A stretch of DNA of 64,000 nt from Membranipora membranacea (Eukaryota; Bryozoa; Gymnolaemata; Cheilostomatida; Membraniporidae), in the NCBI GenBank assembly GCA_914767715.1, contig OU612073.1, positions 15,562,001 through 15,626,000 on the forward strand, read 5' to 3'. The notes beneath the pieces are model-generated. The model had not been told where the DNA came from. It searched no databases and saw only the letters and a program-made list of their open reading frames with translations. Below are positions 23,801-35,026 of the stretch, one piece after another. The position numbers and the translations under genes are program-made. The stretch's first letter is position 1. Each line of letters begins with the position of its first letter.

Positions 23801-26800
23801 GTAGTTTATACCTGTAATAAATTTGGTGCATGAACTCTGAATGACGTAGAGGAAGGAGTTACCTAGATCAAGCTTACTTGTTATGAAGGCATGAATGAGT
23901 GTGGTAAACAGGCTTTCACGGATAAAAGTTCTGATAGATTTCAGAAGTTCTAATTGATATAAACGTGATTTTCTAGCATCACTGACGTGAGCATGAAAAT
24001 CTATCTTATGAGTCTATGATCACACCAAGATTTTGAACAGTAGCCGAAGGAGGAACAGAGACATAAGTGTTTAGTTCTAGTGATGAAAACGAGGGTGAAT
24101 GATTCCTAGGTGAAAGTGGTATGAATTGTGTTTTTGTGGGGTTCAGTTTTAAATGGCTATTTTCCATGAAGGAGGAGATGATGGAGAAAGCTTGCCTGAC
24201 TATCGACCAATTGCCATTTTCTCATTTTTTGATGAAATCACGCTCACAGAAAAATACCCGGAACTGAGCGTCATCAGCATACATGTGGCATTTCACCCCC
24301 AAAAATAATCTTTGCATTGTTGTCGCAGGAAAAATTGGCTCAAATAAAACTTAATATTTTCAATGAGGCATTGTGCAGATTGGTGAGTCTTGACGAGATG
24401 TGTGCACTGGGTCCGCTGTCTACGGGGCACCCTTGGGCTCTTTGGCGGCTTTTTGGGGGATTTAGCTCCCCTCGAACTGACTTATTGTTGGTGACATCAA
24501 CATCAATTTGAATCCAGAATACTATTTGGACTTCAAAACACTATAGCAAGTTTAGCTACAGCAAATCCACAGGACCTGATAGAATATCAACACGCAGGCG
24601 CTAAACGATAATAATTTAACTCTGACACCACTTATGACCTACTTAGCCAACCTCATGGTAAAAACCTCGATTTTCCTAAAGTGCTTAAAAATTGCTGCGT
24701 AAAGCTGATTTTTAATAGAGTAGATTTCAATTTCAATTCCATTAAACTTGACAAATAAGTTTCAGAAAAACTCCTCTCTACGCAAATGAGAGAGTATTCG
24801 GAGCGCAAAGAATTACTCACAAATTACAAATTTGACACTAGATGTACACTCAGTACAACTGACACAATCAATATTATACTGGAACAACTTTACGACCATT
24901 TCAATGATGGAAGAATCACCCAGGATTTGTTTTTAGATCTTTAAAAAGCATTTGATACGATAAATCACGGCATATTCTTATAAGTAAACAAATATTTTTT
25001 CAGATATTCTTCCCCCTCATATCGATTGCTAGAAAATTATCTTTTAACTAGAAAACGGTTTTTCTTGGTAAATGAATTAAGTCGGTTTTACTGCCTGTCA
25101 TGATTGGTGCTCCCCAGGGTTCGTTTCTCGGGCCAGCACTATTTTTAATTTATAACATTGACCTTTTAAATGCATCACCTGATCTAAATTAAATACTCTT
25201 TGCTGACGATACTAATATTTTTAGTACTGAACCTGAAATTACGAGGAGAAATTTACCTCTGATAAAGAATGTGAATGTGTATCACCAACTATCTTGTGAT
25301 AAACTATGAGAAAACCCTTTTGAATTTTAGAAGAAAAAGTAACAACATAACTTGCCATGAACATTTTAGGAGCCTGAAAAAGGAATTAAATTTAACCCCG
25401 ATGATGATACGAGCACTCGGCCCAGCCATTGAGCAGAATCTTGAATTAAAGTTCTGGGGCCACGCAAGTGATAGCCAGATACAACTCTGCAAAAAAATGC
25501 CAGACCAGGGGTCACATTTCTAATAATTTTGAAAAACTAAAAATCATGCCCTTACAAATGCTTTTTAGATACAGAATTTTGAATGCTTGATCCAACAAAC
25601 TTGAATTTATTATAACCAATAACAGGAGAGAGGTCCTTGTTAAGCAGGGCCAGGGTGCAGTCTCACAGTCAGGCTGGCGGGGCGTCTCTGGTCAAGTGGT
25701 GCATAGCAGGTACGGTGGGCACTAAGTGATAAAACATATCAGAAAAGTTTATACTTGTTGCGTTTAAAAAGAAACACGAGGCAATATGATATGTTGCCAG
25801 ATGTCTCGGTAGGCCTATCATATTGAAAGCTATGAACAAGATATAAAAAAGTATCCAATTACAAAGATAATCATTTTGACTGTTCTAGACTTGGCCTTGC
25901 CTCAGATATTTGTGTACGTTTAATCAAAGTTGTCACTTTTTCAGTGTCTTGGCACTGAAAAAGACTGTATTTTCATGCTTAGCTGCATACTCATAAATTG
26001 TCTTACACTATGTTCAATCATGCTAGCCTTCATGACGCCGGTAACAGCATCAGACAAGACCAGTCAAAACCCTTCAAGCCAAGACATAAAGTTGGTCAAA
26101 TTTAGAGAGTAAATTAATTTGCCATAACCCACAGAGTTGGCGGCGCGATATTTGGCTGCAGTTTCTGCAACACACACTTGTCAATCTGTAAACTGGGGCC
26201 CAACAAACCCCAGAGAAAAAAATTCAAACATAGAAACTTCGAGACTTGAGCAGTGAAGGAGATGGCTCTAACCAGCTGAACCACCTCCTACTCTGACCGA
26301 GAAACTCGCAGCTGTTATATGGCCAACAAAAAAAATACAGCGTGGCTTGATCTCCTTTGGTTACATATTTTGGCATTATGGCAATGGTATTTTGGGATAT
26401 GGTATGTTGTCCCATATGGTATTATGTCCAATCTGGCCTTATATCCACTGGTATTTTGACACAACTGGCGTTTTGTGCAACTGGTATTTTGGCATTGGTA
26501 TAGTGTTCAGTGGTATTATCACCTATGGCATTATGGCCATAGCATAATGGCAATGGCATTGTGTCACTAGCATTTTGTCCCAATGGCATTTTGACCATGG
26601 CATTATGGCCGGGTACCCTCTGCTAGCCTTGTAACGTGGCCACGGTTTTCTGGTTTTTTGGTTTAAAAACCTAAAAACGTTGCGAAAACCGTGACCAAAA
26701 CTGTACAGTATTTATAATTAAAAAGTCTCGAGAGTGTCTGTCTCGACGAGACGAGACAGTGTCTTGAGTGGACAAGTCTCACGAGACCAGAGCAGAGTTT

Positions 26801-27048
26801 TGCCATCACTACAGTTTAATGACAATTCTATGGTCTATGAAATGTGAAAGAAAAGAAAAGTACTCACAAAAAATGAGGAAGACTGCAGCAGCTGAGGAGC
26901 CAATCCATCCCACTTGTGAACTCTCCTCAGAGAAATACTCACTGTAAAACTTTACGAACACCCCGATGGATCCAAATATGAACCCTAACGTGAGGATATT
27001 TGTGATGGTAACTATCAACACAATCAACCAAGAATATTTTGACTCCAT
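14879..27048 (-). CDS. SLC16/monocarboxylate-transporter-like protein, paralogue A (4 exons, 433 aa)
   Basis: Exons on minus: 27048-26868, 18065-17922, 17493-17345 and 15706-14879, with GT-AG junctions and phases 1, 1, 0 as in B and C. Exon 1 encodes helix 1 (YSWLIVLIVTITNILTLGF) and start of helix 2 (VGWIGSSAAAVFLIF). Exon 2 encodes VLIVHHLGLQRTVT and helix 3. Exon 3 carries the MCT-type block PKYFDEHLYLAFTIQG. Exon 4 holds the central loop and helices 7-12. MCTs are 12-helix plasma-membrane carriers, commonly proton-coupled for small carboxylates. The helix-1 DGGWGW motif is replaced by KYSW, and the helix-8 Arg of classical MCTs appears to be Lys (VLSVVKSL), so the substrate cannot be assumed. 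Intron 1 is 8.8 kb against about 1.05 kb in B because of a LINE and a 5.7 kb hAT-like element; intron 3 carries a foldback element. The open frame is intact. Confidence 0.85.
16157..17190. mobile_element. Foldback element in intron 3 of transporter A
   Basis: About 190-bp arms (about 16157-16350 and 17005-17190) are reverse complements; both contain CAACGTTTCGCCTTAAATTA or its complement. The interior (about 16740-17100) holds repeats of roughly 100 bp around the phrase CACCCAGCATGTTA followed by GAAATTCCACAGCACA. The orthologous place in intron 3 of paralogue B (near 30980) has GAAATTAAACAGCTAAACTG with no insert, giving the empty site. No transposase is seen. Confidence 0.8.
17922..18065 (-). 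other. Exon 2 of transporter A
   Basis: A 144-nt exon between acceptor TTTTAG and donor GTAAGT, encoding VLIVHHLGLQRTVT and the following helix. It is at least 90 percent like the same exon in B and C by eye. It is listed separately because large insertions isolate it from exon 1. Confidence 0.85.
18331..19810 (+). mobile_element. 5'-truncated LINE with intact reverse-transcriptase frame
   Basis: An uninterrupted 450-codon frame (18354-19706) encodes an RT domain with FRPISLL, FLDMSKAFDKMDR, NGTPQGTLLGPVFWLLY and the catalytic IKYADDLTLT, followed by a thumb with TRFLGITIDQHLSFEDHV and a C-terminal RPRMTYGSVAW block. It is a CR1/L2/Jockey-group non-LTR element. No endonuclease is present. 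The edges are estimated from where homology with intron 1 of transporter B stops and resumes. It sits in intron 1 of transporter A in antisense orientation. The intact frame means insertion was recent relative to the other LINEs here. Confidence 0.85.
19850..20520. repeat. Foldback-type repeat in intron 1 of transporter A
   Basis: The ends are inverted: GTGTGTGTGTTGTGCCCCTTTAGGG near 19860 and its complement-like GACTTAAAAGCGCACCACACACACACA near 20490, each followed inward by a GCATGGATGGCTCT-like block. The same element, with fuller arms, lies at the matching place in intron 1 of B (32545-33025), so it predates the A/B duplication or has been carried with it. Confidence 0.65.
20270..20350 (+). 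repeat. Possible tRNA-derived SINE fragment
   Basis: GGTCCTGGGTTGAGCCCCACCAGG resembles a T-arm/B box, preceded by a weak A-box-like stretch. The match is poor, and nothing confirms ends or a tail. Confidence 0.25.
23023..23048. repeat. Palindrome of the AAGGAGTT hairpin family
   Basis: Perfect 10-bp arms CCAAGGAGTT and AACTCCTTGG with a 6-bp loop. Related hairpins occur at 39337-39367, 49537-49558, and in imperfect form at 43864-43890, 44171-44189 and 44293-44317. Confidence 0.85.
23275..24310 (-). mobile_element. Degraded L2/Rex1-like LINE 3' portion
   Basis: Minus-strand translation shows an RT YADDAQF motif near 24280, then HLKLNPTKTQF and VQNLGVI (the usual block after the active site), and near the end YGIPFHLQFAISFYS, typical of the C-terminus. 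The 3' end is an (ATT)n run near 23275. There are many stops. Confidence 0.7.
24545..25640 (+). mobile_element. Degraded LINE reverse-transcriptase fragment
   Basis: Plus-strand remnants show STGPDRIST near 24565, DLxKAFDTINH near 24935, GAPQGSFLGPALF near 25110 and LFADDTNIF near 25200. These lie in the right order for an RT domain but are interrupted by stops. It faces the minus-strand LINE remnant within the hAT-like element. Confidence 0.7.
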
Positions 27049-27140
27049 TATTGAAATAACGAGTTAGATTTATTCTGTGATACTTCCGTGGTGCTTGGTA
27101 CAAGTTTTGGCCTACTGTAGGTTATGGCATACCTAAGCTT

Positions 27141-27148
27141 TTTAAATA
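27141..27148 (-). promoter_or_regulatory. TATA-like box of transporter A
   Basis: Reads TATTTAAA on minus about 95 bp before the ATG, followed by AGGTATGCCATAACC, a block shared with B (GGTATGCTATAACC) and C (GGTATGCCATAACC). An ATCAATCA element, a weak CCAAT counterpart, lies upstream. Confidence 0.55.
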
Positions 27149-27440
27149 GGGGTCATTATATGAGTGTGGTCCGCTTTGATTGATAGCAAATGAGATAATC
27201 TGACCGAATGTCCACTAATTATTGCAAATTAATATCAACTATATATATCAGACTAATATCAACCTGCCACACATGATTGCATCTGCCACATTCCTACTGA
27301 TCATTTATGGGTGTAATCCTCCGTAATCCTCCGCACCCATTCTAAGCCATAGGCCAGTGATAAAAAAATTATACAAAGGAGAAACTGTATATCCTTACTC
27401 TGTGTTCCTATTAAGAGAAGGTCAATAAAACTACATAGAC

Positions 27441-27775
27441 CAGGGCTGCCCAACCAATTGCCCTGGGGTCGCATGCAATTTATGCGGCCCCCGACCAGTT
27501 TGAGAAAATCGCGTAGTCGCGAATACAATTTCACCCCTGTATTTATTACATTCCTCGTATGTACAATGATAAGGAACGCTCTACATCTAGTCACAGTATT
27601 TTGGAATCCCCCAACCATTGCATTTGAGTGAGCTCCAATAAATAAATTACCCACCTCAGAGATAAAAATATTGCACACCCATATATGAATGGTTGATTTA
27701 TGGTGAGGTTGCTGCCCCTAGGGACATTACAATATGTGGGTGCGGCCCCCTCAATGAAAAGGTTGGGCACTCCTA
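27441..27775 (-). mobile_element. hAT-like MITE with 8-bp target duplication
   Basis: The 335-bp element has termini CAGGGCTGCCCAACC and GGTTGGGCACTCCTA (imperfect inverted repeats) and is flanked by ACATAGAC at 27433-27440 and 27776-27783. It is the reverse-orientation relative of the copy at 3015-3398. The short ORFs in it are not genes. Confidence 0.9.
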
Positions 27776-29769
27776 ACATAGACTAATCAAAACGTGATAA
27801 TAATAAAATCCTGTTGCCGACTTAACAACATAGAATTTGGCTGAGGTGGGACAGGTTTTTAGTTCAGTTGATCGTTAGGTGATAATGAGCCATTTAATGA
27901 CATAACTAAATGTACAGTGCAATAAAGACAGCTTTCCAGAACCTCAGCTAGAGCGATAATACATAATCACAATCTATGGAAAGCCGGGGGGGGGGGGGGT
28001 ATTGCTTGTTTCCTGCTGCTTGTTGTTAGTTCTCAGCCTATTGATTTTTGTTTTTAAAGGGAGGGAAACTCCAGAAAAAAATACTACTCCTCCTTTTCAT
28101 AGGCATGACCTATTCTATTGCATTTGCTATGGTGTAGCTTTACACAATAGAAAATAGGAATGAAGGCGCTTATGAGAGCCTGATGCCCGCAGCACAAAGA
28201 TGAAGCCCAAATGATAGGACTAGCTGATCTACTCCACAAATATTAAATATCACAGCTATCAGGTTATTCCTTGTCCTATTTCCATACCTGGTACATTGCT
28301 AGGACAAGATAGTTCCCTCTGTGGATGTGGGGGAAATTTGAAAAGCTGTTGATCAAGGTGCCTTGTTACAAGACTTTTGCAATATCACTTCTCCACCAAA
28401 GAGGAAACAGATTTGTTCTAGTACATAGTGGGAAACGATTGCCTCCTTCTTTATGGCAGTGTCAGAAAAGTAATACTTAGATAGGATGACATTGAGCTTG
28501 ATGCTACAGCGAAAATAACAGATGCAATAATATAGGTGAAAGTACCAATGCAGAGTAAACCAGGCCCTAAATATCAATTGTACAACTTTTCAATTGTGTC
28601 AAAATGCCACGCTGGCGGGAGGTTGGGATTTTATCAAATTACCAAAAAAAACTATAGAACTAATCTCCCTGGAAATTCCAGGTAAAAATTGCACGTTTTA
28701 TCAACTAACTCACCTATCTGATTATATGAGGGATTCAAACATTGTAGGCACACTAGCTTTGGCAGGAGAGAGCTAGCTGAACTTTGACTAGTTCCATTTT
28801 TATATTGGAGCTGTAACAATTCAATTTGTTTTCATCCCACCGGCTGCTGATTTGATCAGGCCTAAACCCCTTTGGATACCAAAAGGGTTGCATCTATATT
28901 TTCAATCCTAGATAAATACCACTCCACCATAGACTCAAACAATGATAAGATACAAACTAATCAATAACCGCAGTCAAGGCCTTGCCAAGATTTTGAAAAA
29001 ATATTCTGTTTGCAAATGTTTCAATCCAGTCGATGCTACAGGCAGCCGTCTGAATTAATTTGCTTTAGGCTACACTTTACTTCATTTCATTAGTATCTTT
29101 AGTACATGGTCAACTGATTTTAAGAAATTATTATATGGTATTTGAAGAAAGTACTGGTATTCAGCAAAAAAAAGGAGCACTGGATATGACTTTTTATATG
29201 CGCAATTGTCATACCACAAATAAATTAATGTAGATAATAGTTATAGTTGTTTGTTGTTAAGAGTTATGCCCACATTGATGTTGTTAAGACAACTCCTACA
29301 TGAGAAGTCAAATTTAATCTTTTAAATTGCCATAGCGTAATTTGAGATTTCACTCTGATATGAGCAGCCTCTAAGTTCTTTCTGCCTTGGATCAAGTCTA
29401 ACCTTGACAATATTCACTTTGAGATGATGCACACCAATATGAAAGCTGAGTATATTTGCATTTTAAAAGAATATTGAAGAAACAAAGCTTCTTTATTATA
29501 TCTAATTGAAAGGCCAAACTTAGTTGACAGAATAATATTTAGATGTCATCAATCCATGCCAATATAATTATCGAAAAATTAGCGGAAAAAGATTCAGCTG
29601 CCATATGAAAATTATATTCTTCCCTCCTGTGATAATACAGCTTCAAATTGATACTTTTGTGTGCCGTGTCTGATAAGGCGTTTCAGAAAATTTAACCTAT
29701 TTATATAGAATGATGGAAAAATATTTGTGAGAAGTAAATAAACTGCAAGAAATGATAGTCTTTCCTGAA

Positions 29770-32700
29770 TTAGATGCCAGTTTCAATATTTAAATCAGAA
29801 CTTTGAACACCCTCAGTAATCTTGTCTTCACCTTGTGTTGTCTGAACTGTTGTGACTTCATAAGGGAGCCATAAGGTCCTTTTAAAAACAAGCATTAAAA
29901 ACATGAGGAGAAAACTAAAAGCAGTGAGACCAGCGGAAAAGTAAAAGAGTGAGTTTGCTGGTAGGACCAGAAGTAGTTTAGATGCTATTGGTGGAGCCAT
30001 CAGAGATCCAATTCCTCCACATGTCTTTGAAATTGCATACATCATATTGTGCAATCTTGTTCCGTTGAGATGCTTAACTAGGTTAGGCAAATTAGAGAGT
30101 ACAACCCCGTACATACCCCCATGGAAGCATGTTAATACGACCATAATGTACACATTGTTAACCAAACCCATTGCGCAAGCGCTGCATGTCATTGAAATCA
30201 AGCATATTAGATGAATCAAATATTTGTTTGTGCTGATTCTTGCAGTAATAAATGACTTCACAACTGACAGCACTAACTGTCCAACTCCAAACAATGTCAG
30301 AGCAGTTCCTGCCAACAAGGGATCTTCATAAACATCTGTTATGTAACTATATAGATAGACCTCCAGTAAAATGACTCCACCATTCCAAAAGATGGCGTTT
30401 AGGAAATAAATAATTAAAAATGGGCGAGTGACGGATTTAAATGACTCCCAAGTAGAGGTCTTTATATGCCCATCAACATTTCCTGGGCTTTTCTCCTTGT
30501 TATAACTGTTATAAAAAAGGGCTCCGAGAATATTGAAAGAAAGTATCCCACCAAGAATGATCATCACATCTTTGTACTTAAATGACTAAAATAAAATAAT
30601 AATAATATTAATCAAAATACAGATATCATAACACTTTGAGAAATCTATGAGATGTATGTAGCTGCACTTCCGAATAGTATTATTACCATTATTACCATCA
30701 ACTCTATCTGTATATATACCTATAAACTAGGTACGCTTTGCAATGATTAGTAGATAAAGAAAGATCCCTTTGCCTATGTTTCTGAGTTGTTCCCCCTCCT
30801 CTGACAAATTGCAGGCGCTGAGCCTGCAACTTGTGCACCAGCTTTGGTGCAGGGGAAGCAATTCTATTTATCTTTGCTAACCTTTGCAATTCCCTCAAAC
30901 ATGAAAGTTAGGTACTGGCTGTTAAGCAGATATACAAAGCTTGCTAAAGCAAAAAACAAACGTTGTGTAATTCTGAAATTAAACAGCTAAACTGTAATGT
31001 TTATTTGTCATGGACTTTGATCGGCACTAATAAATTATATATGTAATGGGCAACCAACTGTTGACCAGTTTATATGGGCCAAAGAAGTGAAATCTAGCAG
31101 ATTTATTTGTTACCTTCAGCAGTGTCTGCATGACGAACGGAAACATAAGAATTCCGAAGGCGGTGCCAGTTCCCTGTATTGTGAAAGCCAGGTAGAGATG
31201 TTCATCAAAGTATTTTGGTATCACTGATATTCCCGATATGTGCAGGTTACATAAAGATGCAGCTGCAAATATATAATGTAAATTATTATTATTGATGTGT
31301 CCTAGCGCTACTGTGAATATATCCATGATTTTGGATCACCAATACAATGTACAGTCACAATGTCACCTGTACATTTGTCAAATTTAGGACAGTCACCAAT
31401 ATAACATGAATTTACATGACCTGCAACGCCATATTAGCCTGTAAACAAAATGTGATCATTTACAGCCATCAGACTTATATTTTTCGGATAGCAACAATCT
31501 TCAATATTCATCTGAATGTTTCATGTTCCATATTCAACTCGATTTTAATGAAGCCTATTTCTATTGGAAGTTTTAATTTAGTTACAAAAAAATTTGTCAG
31601 AGTCAGATGTGTCACTTTGAGGATGTGCAAACTGACAAAGAATTTCGACAATCTTCCCTGTGATGGTAAGATTCAATTATAGGTACATAACATGAGCTCA
31701 GGGCTAGCCGCTCATTACGTAGTTATAATTCTCACCCTATCATATGGTTACAAAAAAAAAGATTCATCAAACACAAATAAAAAAAAAAATGTTGGTTAGG
31801 CTAAAACTCCCCAGTCTAGGCAATCGCATTACTGGGTATCGTCTCAAGACTTCTGATAGCAATCATCATAATACTCCCCCCCCCCTCCTTCCTCCACTCT
31901 TCATCCCCCATAAAATAATTGCCATGTGTTGGAACCAGGATGATCATTATCTGTAAAATACACTTGAAACACTGAAACATTCTCTCATTTACTCACATGT
32001 TAATACGCTTAGACTGAGGACCACATGCCAAACTTTCGAGGCATAGCCTGTGAGCACGATCCCCATAACTGCAGTCATCACAGAAATAGTTACAGTCCTC
32101 TCTAGTCCTAGGCGGCGCACAATCAACACAGATACTGGGGCTAAAATAGTTAACAAACCATTATTACACATTGGTCATCATTGGCAATTTTTTGTTATTC
32201 TGCTTTACAAAAAAATTATATTGAGCGGAGTGTACACACCAAATAAGGATCTACATAAAAAAGACCAAATACACCAGTACGCCAGTAGAGAATCACCAGT
32301 ATTTGGGGTCGTAGATCATAGAACTACCATTAACATTCTTTGTGTTCACTTCAAGAAGTAATCACATTCCTTGAATCAACTCCTTTCCTGCTGCATTTAT
32401 ATTGCCAACCTTTGTATTTCATTTTTTATAACTTTATTGGCATCATTTGTATTGGTTTTTTGAAATGCTTAATTTAAAATAGATCCCTCTCTAGTACCAA
32501 AGCAATTATTATAAATATAACGATTGGTTGTGTGTGTCTGTTGTAAGCTTTTTAGGTAGCTCGCATGAAGTCAAGTCAGATTTTGTTACTTGTTTTGAGA
32601 TCATGTCAGGTAGTTGAGGCTCTGTTGTATTTGTGTTGCATACAACAAACAGATAAATTGTTCAACAATTGAGTGGGGGGGGGGGTCGTTGCTTCATCTA

Positions 32701-33369
32701 CATCATAAGAGAGACTTTCTCCAATCCCTGTCCAAGTTGTTTAATGACTGATTTTGATGATGTACAGTGCTCCACTTTGGCGCTACAGTGTACATCATCA
32801 GATTTTGTCATCTATCAACCTGGACAGAGATTGGAGAAAGTGAATCTCTCCTTAAGTCTCCCATTGATGTACATAAATACTATCTGTTTTTGTCAATTGC
32901 AAAAAGGACAGAGCCTCAACTACCTGACATCATCTCAAAACAAGTAACAAGATCTGACTTCATCATCCTTGAGTAGTTTTATTTGGCATCACCTAAGAGC
33001 CATCCATGCGAGGTACCTTAAAAGCGCACAACACGCACTCACATCAATCGTTATATTAACAGTAGTGCAAATGTTGGCAATAATATAACTGCAGCAGGAA
33101 ATGAGTTGCAGTTAACATATTTATATGTAGTAAAGTGTTAGTTTGATGCCGATAGTCTCCGAAATTCAAACTAACGAAAAATACTCACAAAACATGAGGA
33201 AGACTGCAGCAGCTGTGGAGCCAATCCATCCCGCCTGTGAACTCTCCTCAGAAAAATACTCACTGAAAAACTTTACAAGCACCCCGATGGATCCAAATAT
33301 GAACCCTAACGTGAGGATATTTGTGATGGTAACTATCAACACAATCAACCAAGAATATTTTGACTCCAT
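29770..33369 (-). CDS. SLC16/monocarboxylate-transporter-like protein, paralogue B (4 exons, 429 aa)
   Basis: Exons on minus: 33369-33189 (starts MESKYSWLIVLIVTI), 32140-31997, 31262-31114 and 30585-29770, with intact GT-AG junctions and the same phases as A and C. Features are as in A: twelve predicted helices, PKYFDEHLYLAFTIQG in exon 3, and a central hydrophilic loop (NKEKSPGNVDGHIKTSTW) between helices 6 and 7. The C-terminal tail is acidic. Introns are short, so this is the least disturbed copy and the best reference for the ancestral structure; intron 1 still contains a foldback repeat. Transport by the SLC16 family is known; the substrate here is not deducible. It is divergent from transporter C across a 5.1 kb spacer. 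Confidence 0.88.
32545..33025. repeat. Foldback repeat in intron 1 of transporter B
   Basis: Arms of about 200 bp are inverted. AGGTAGCTCGCATGAAGTC with GTCAGGTAGTTGAGGCTCTG on the left matches the complement of CAGAGCCTCAACTACCTGAC and CCATGCGAGGTACC on the right. A poly-G tract (about 32676) lies in the left arm. Diverged relatives lie in intron 1 of A and, partially, near 40010-40110 in intron 2 of C. Confidence 0.75.
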
Positions 33370-33452
33370 TATTGAAATAATGAGTTAGATTTATTCTGTG
33401 ATACTGCTTGGTACAAGTTTTGGTCTAATGTTGGTTATAGCATACCAAAGCT

Positions 33453-33461
33453 CTTTATATA
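33453..33461 (-). promoter_or_regulatory. TATA box of transporter B
   Basis: TATATAAAG on minus, followed by TTTGGTATGCTATAACC and preceded by TTTGTAACCAATCA (CCAAT box). It lies about 85 bp before the ATG. The same arrangement is seen for C and partly for A and D. Confidence 0.75.
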
Positions 33462-33629
33462 GGACCATATATGTGGTTGGATTGCATTGATTGGTTACAA
33501 ACAAGCACAAAATATGGCATCATTCGCAATAGAGAAATAGCTGCCAAGATCCTCAGTATGGCCAGGTATTTTTCAACAGGTGATATCTATGTTATTGTCT
33601 ACAGTTTAAGCTTTACTGGCTTGTACCAG

Positions 33630-33665
33630 ATCCAGTTTGATCCAGTTTGATCCAGTTTATCCAGT
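33630..33665. repeat. Short tandem repeat, GATCCAGTTT unit
   Basis: Three to four near-identical 10-11 bp units in a row, upstream of transporter B. Confidence 0.7.
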
Positions 33666-34941
33666 ATGACTGCATTCGAATTTGCACCTCTTCTACCGAT
33701 AAGCCGGCTGAACTTCTTCATTATTTATTTATGCAATCTATGAAAGGCCTTGTCATCATCTTTGGAAAAGGCCAAGTTTTTCCGTAGCCCTCAAAGTTTC
33801 TTGTCTATCATATTCACGTTAAGCTGTTACATGATGTTATCCTTATCTAGCCAGAATCACATTACAGGAAAATTCAATTTCTTTGTTTTGTCATAAATAT
33901 AATATAATATAATATACTTGATTGAGCAGAAACAATTATTACACATACAGACTTCACACATCCCAATAATCAGCAGGAAGGCAATTATACATAATATATG
34001 TTATATTTATGTTGGAAGATGACATTCTTCAAATAATACAACTTGGGTCAGGAGTAAATCATAAATTACATTATTTACTGATGAGGATTAGCCCATTACG
34101 TATTGTGGTACATTGCAGAAATGTTATTGTGACCCTGTTTTTTGACGTTTTCTTAGAAAATGTAGAAATCAAACCAAATAAATGTTTTGAAGCATTATGT
34201 CAAACAATCCTTCAAATCAATCCTTGGATCATTCAAAAACAATGATGATTGGTTTGACTCCAAGCGCTCATAGCCATATATGTTTTCATTGCCTTCAAAA
34301 TGATGTCAGTCTAGCGTGCAACTATCAACATAATATTTGAAATCACTGTCAGTAAGTTGTTTAACCAGAACGATTTTACCTGATCTTAGGTATGATGAGC
34401 GCTTAAAAGTTTTAAATCTGACCACTCTATCTTGTTTTATAACCATTATCAGTGCCAAACATTTTATGACAATATCCAATGATCCTATGATCCTCTTTTT
34501 AACTGTATCAAACGAAATACTGCTAGAATATCCTCTCGTAAGCCAACAATTTTTAGACCAAACCAAAGTGTGCCAAATCCTTTCTTTCAATTTTTTGTAA
34601 AGTATTTCAATGACCTATGATCTTTTTTTTTCTATGCTGTATTTTTAATAATAGTTTCTACATAGTTTAAACATTGTGTTAATTCGTTTTTTATCAATAA
34701 TTGATACTGAATGCTTCAATAAACTAAACTAAACAACAATAAAGCCCATTCTATGTCACTTTTGCTCAATCAAGTTAACTGATGAGGGAGACAGAATATA
34801 GACAAAGCTCTTACCTTTGCTGCAGAAGTTGGCTGCTGCTCTATACAATCTATAAAATCATCTGCCTCAAGCAAGACATCTTTTCAATAACTTACCTAGC
34901 TGTCTTGACAAGCTTTGTCGGTGGGTAGGGGCATAATAATA

Positions 34942-35026
34942 TGTCATTGCAAAGCCAAGATTGGCTACAAACACGAACACAGTTAGATATATTATATCTA
35001 ACTGTGTTCGTGGCTTTGCAATGACA
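34942..35026. repeat. Bulged palindrome made of transporter promoter sequence
   Basis: The outer arms TGTCATTGCAAAGCC and GGCTTTGCAATGACA enclose inner arms based on CACGAACACAGTTAGATAT. The left arm has a 15-nt insertion (containing TTGGCTACAAA) absent from the right. Both arms resemble the region upstream of transporter D (45455-45560), which includes TTTGTAGCCAATC and GCAATGACATCT; a TATAAGG remnant lies at 35049-35055. Confidence 0.8.

Larger units (their letters stand above)
21111..26811. mobile_element. 5.7-kb hAT-like transposon in intron 1 of transporter A
   Basis: The element starts CAGTGATGGCAAA and ends with the inverse of TAGTGATGGCAAA. It is flanked by the perfect 8-bp direct repeat CAGTTTAA (21103-21110 and 26812-26819), the hAT-type target-site length. 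Subterminal regions of about 300 bp (about 21300-21600 and 26340-26640) are inverted copies made of degenerate GGTATTTTGNCATNATGG-like repeats, and the outermost regions are rich in GAGAC. No transposase frame is seen. The interior holds two opposed LINE remnants. The right end is only 56 bp from the exon 1 donor of transporter A. Confidence 0.85.
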
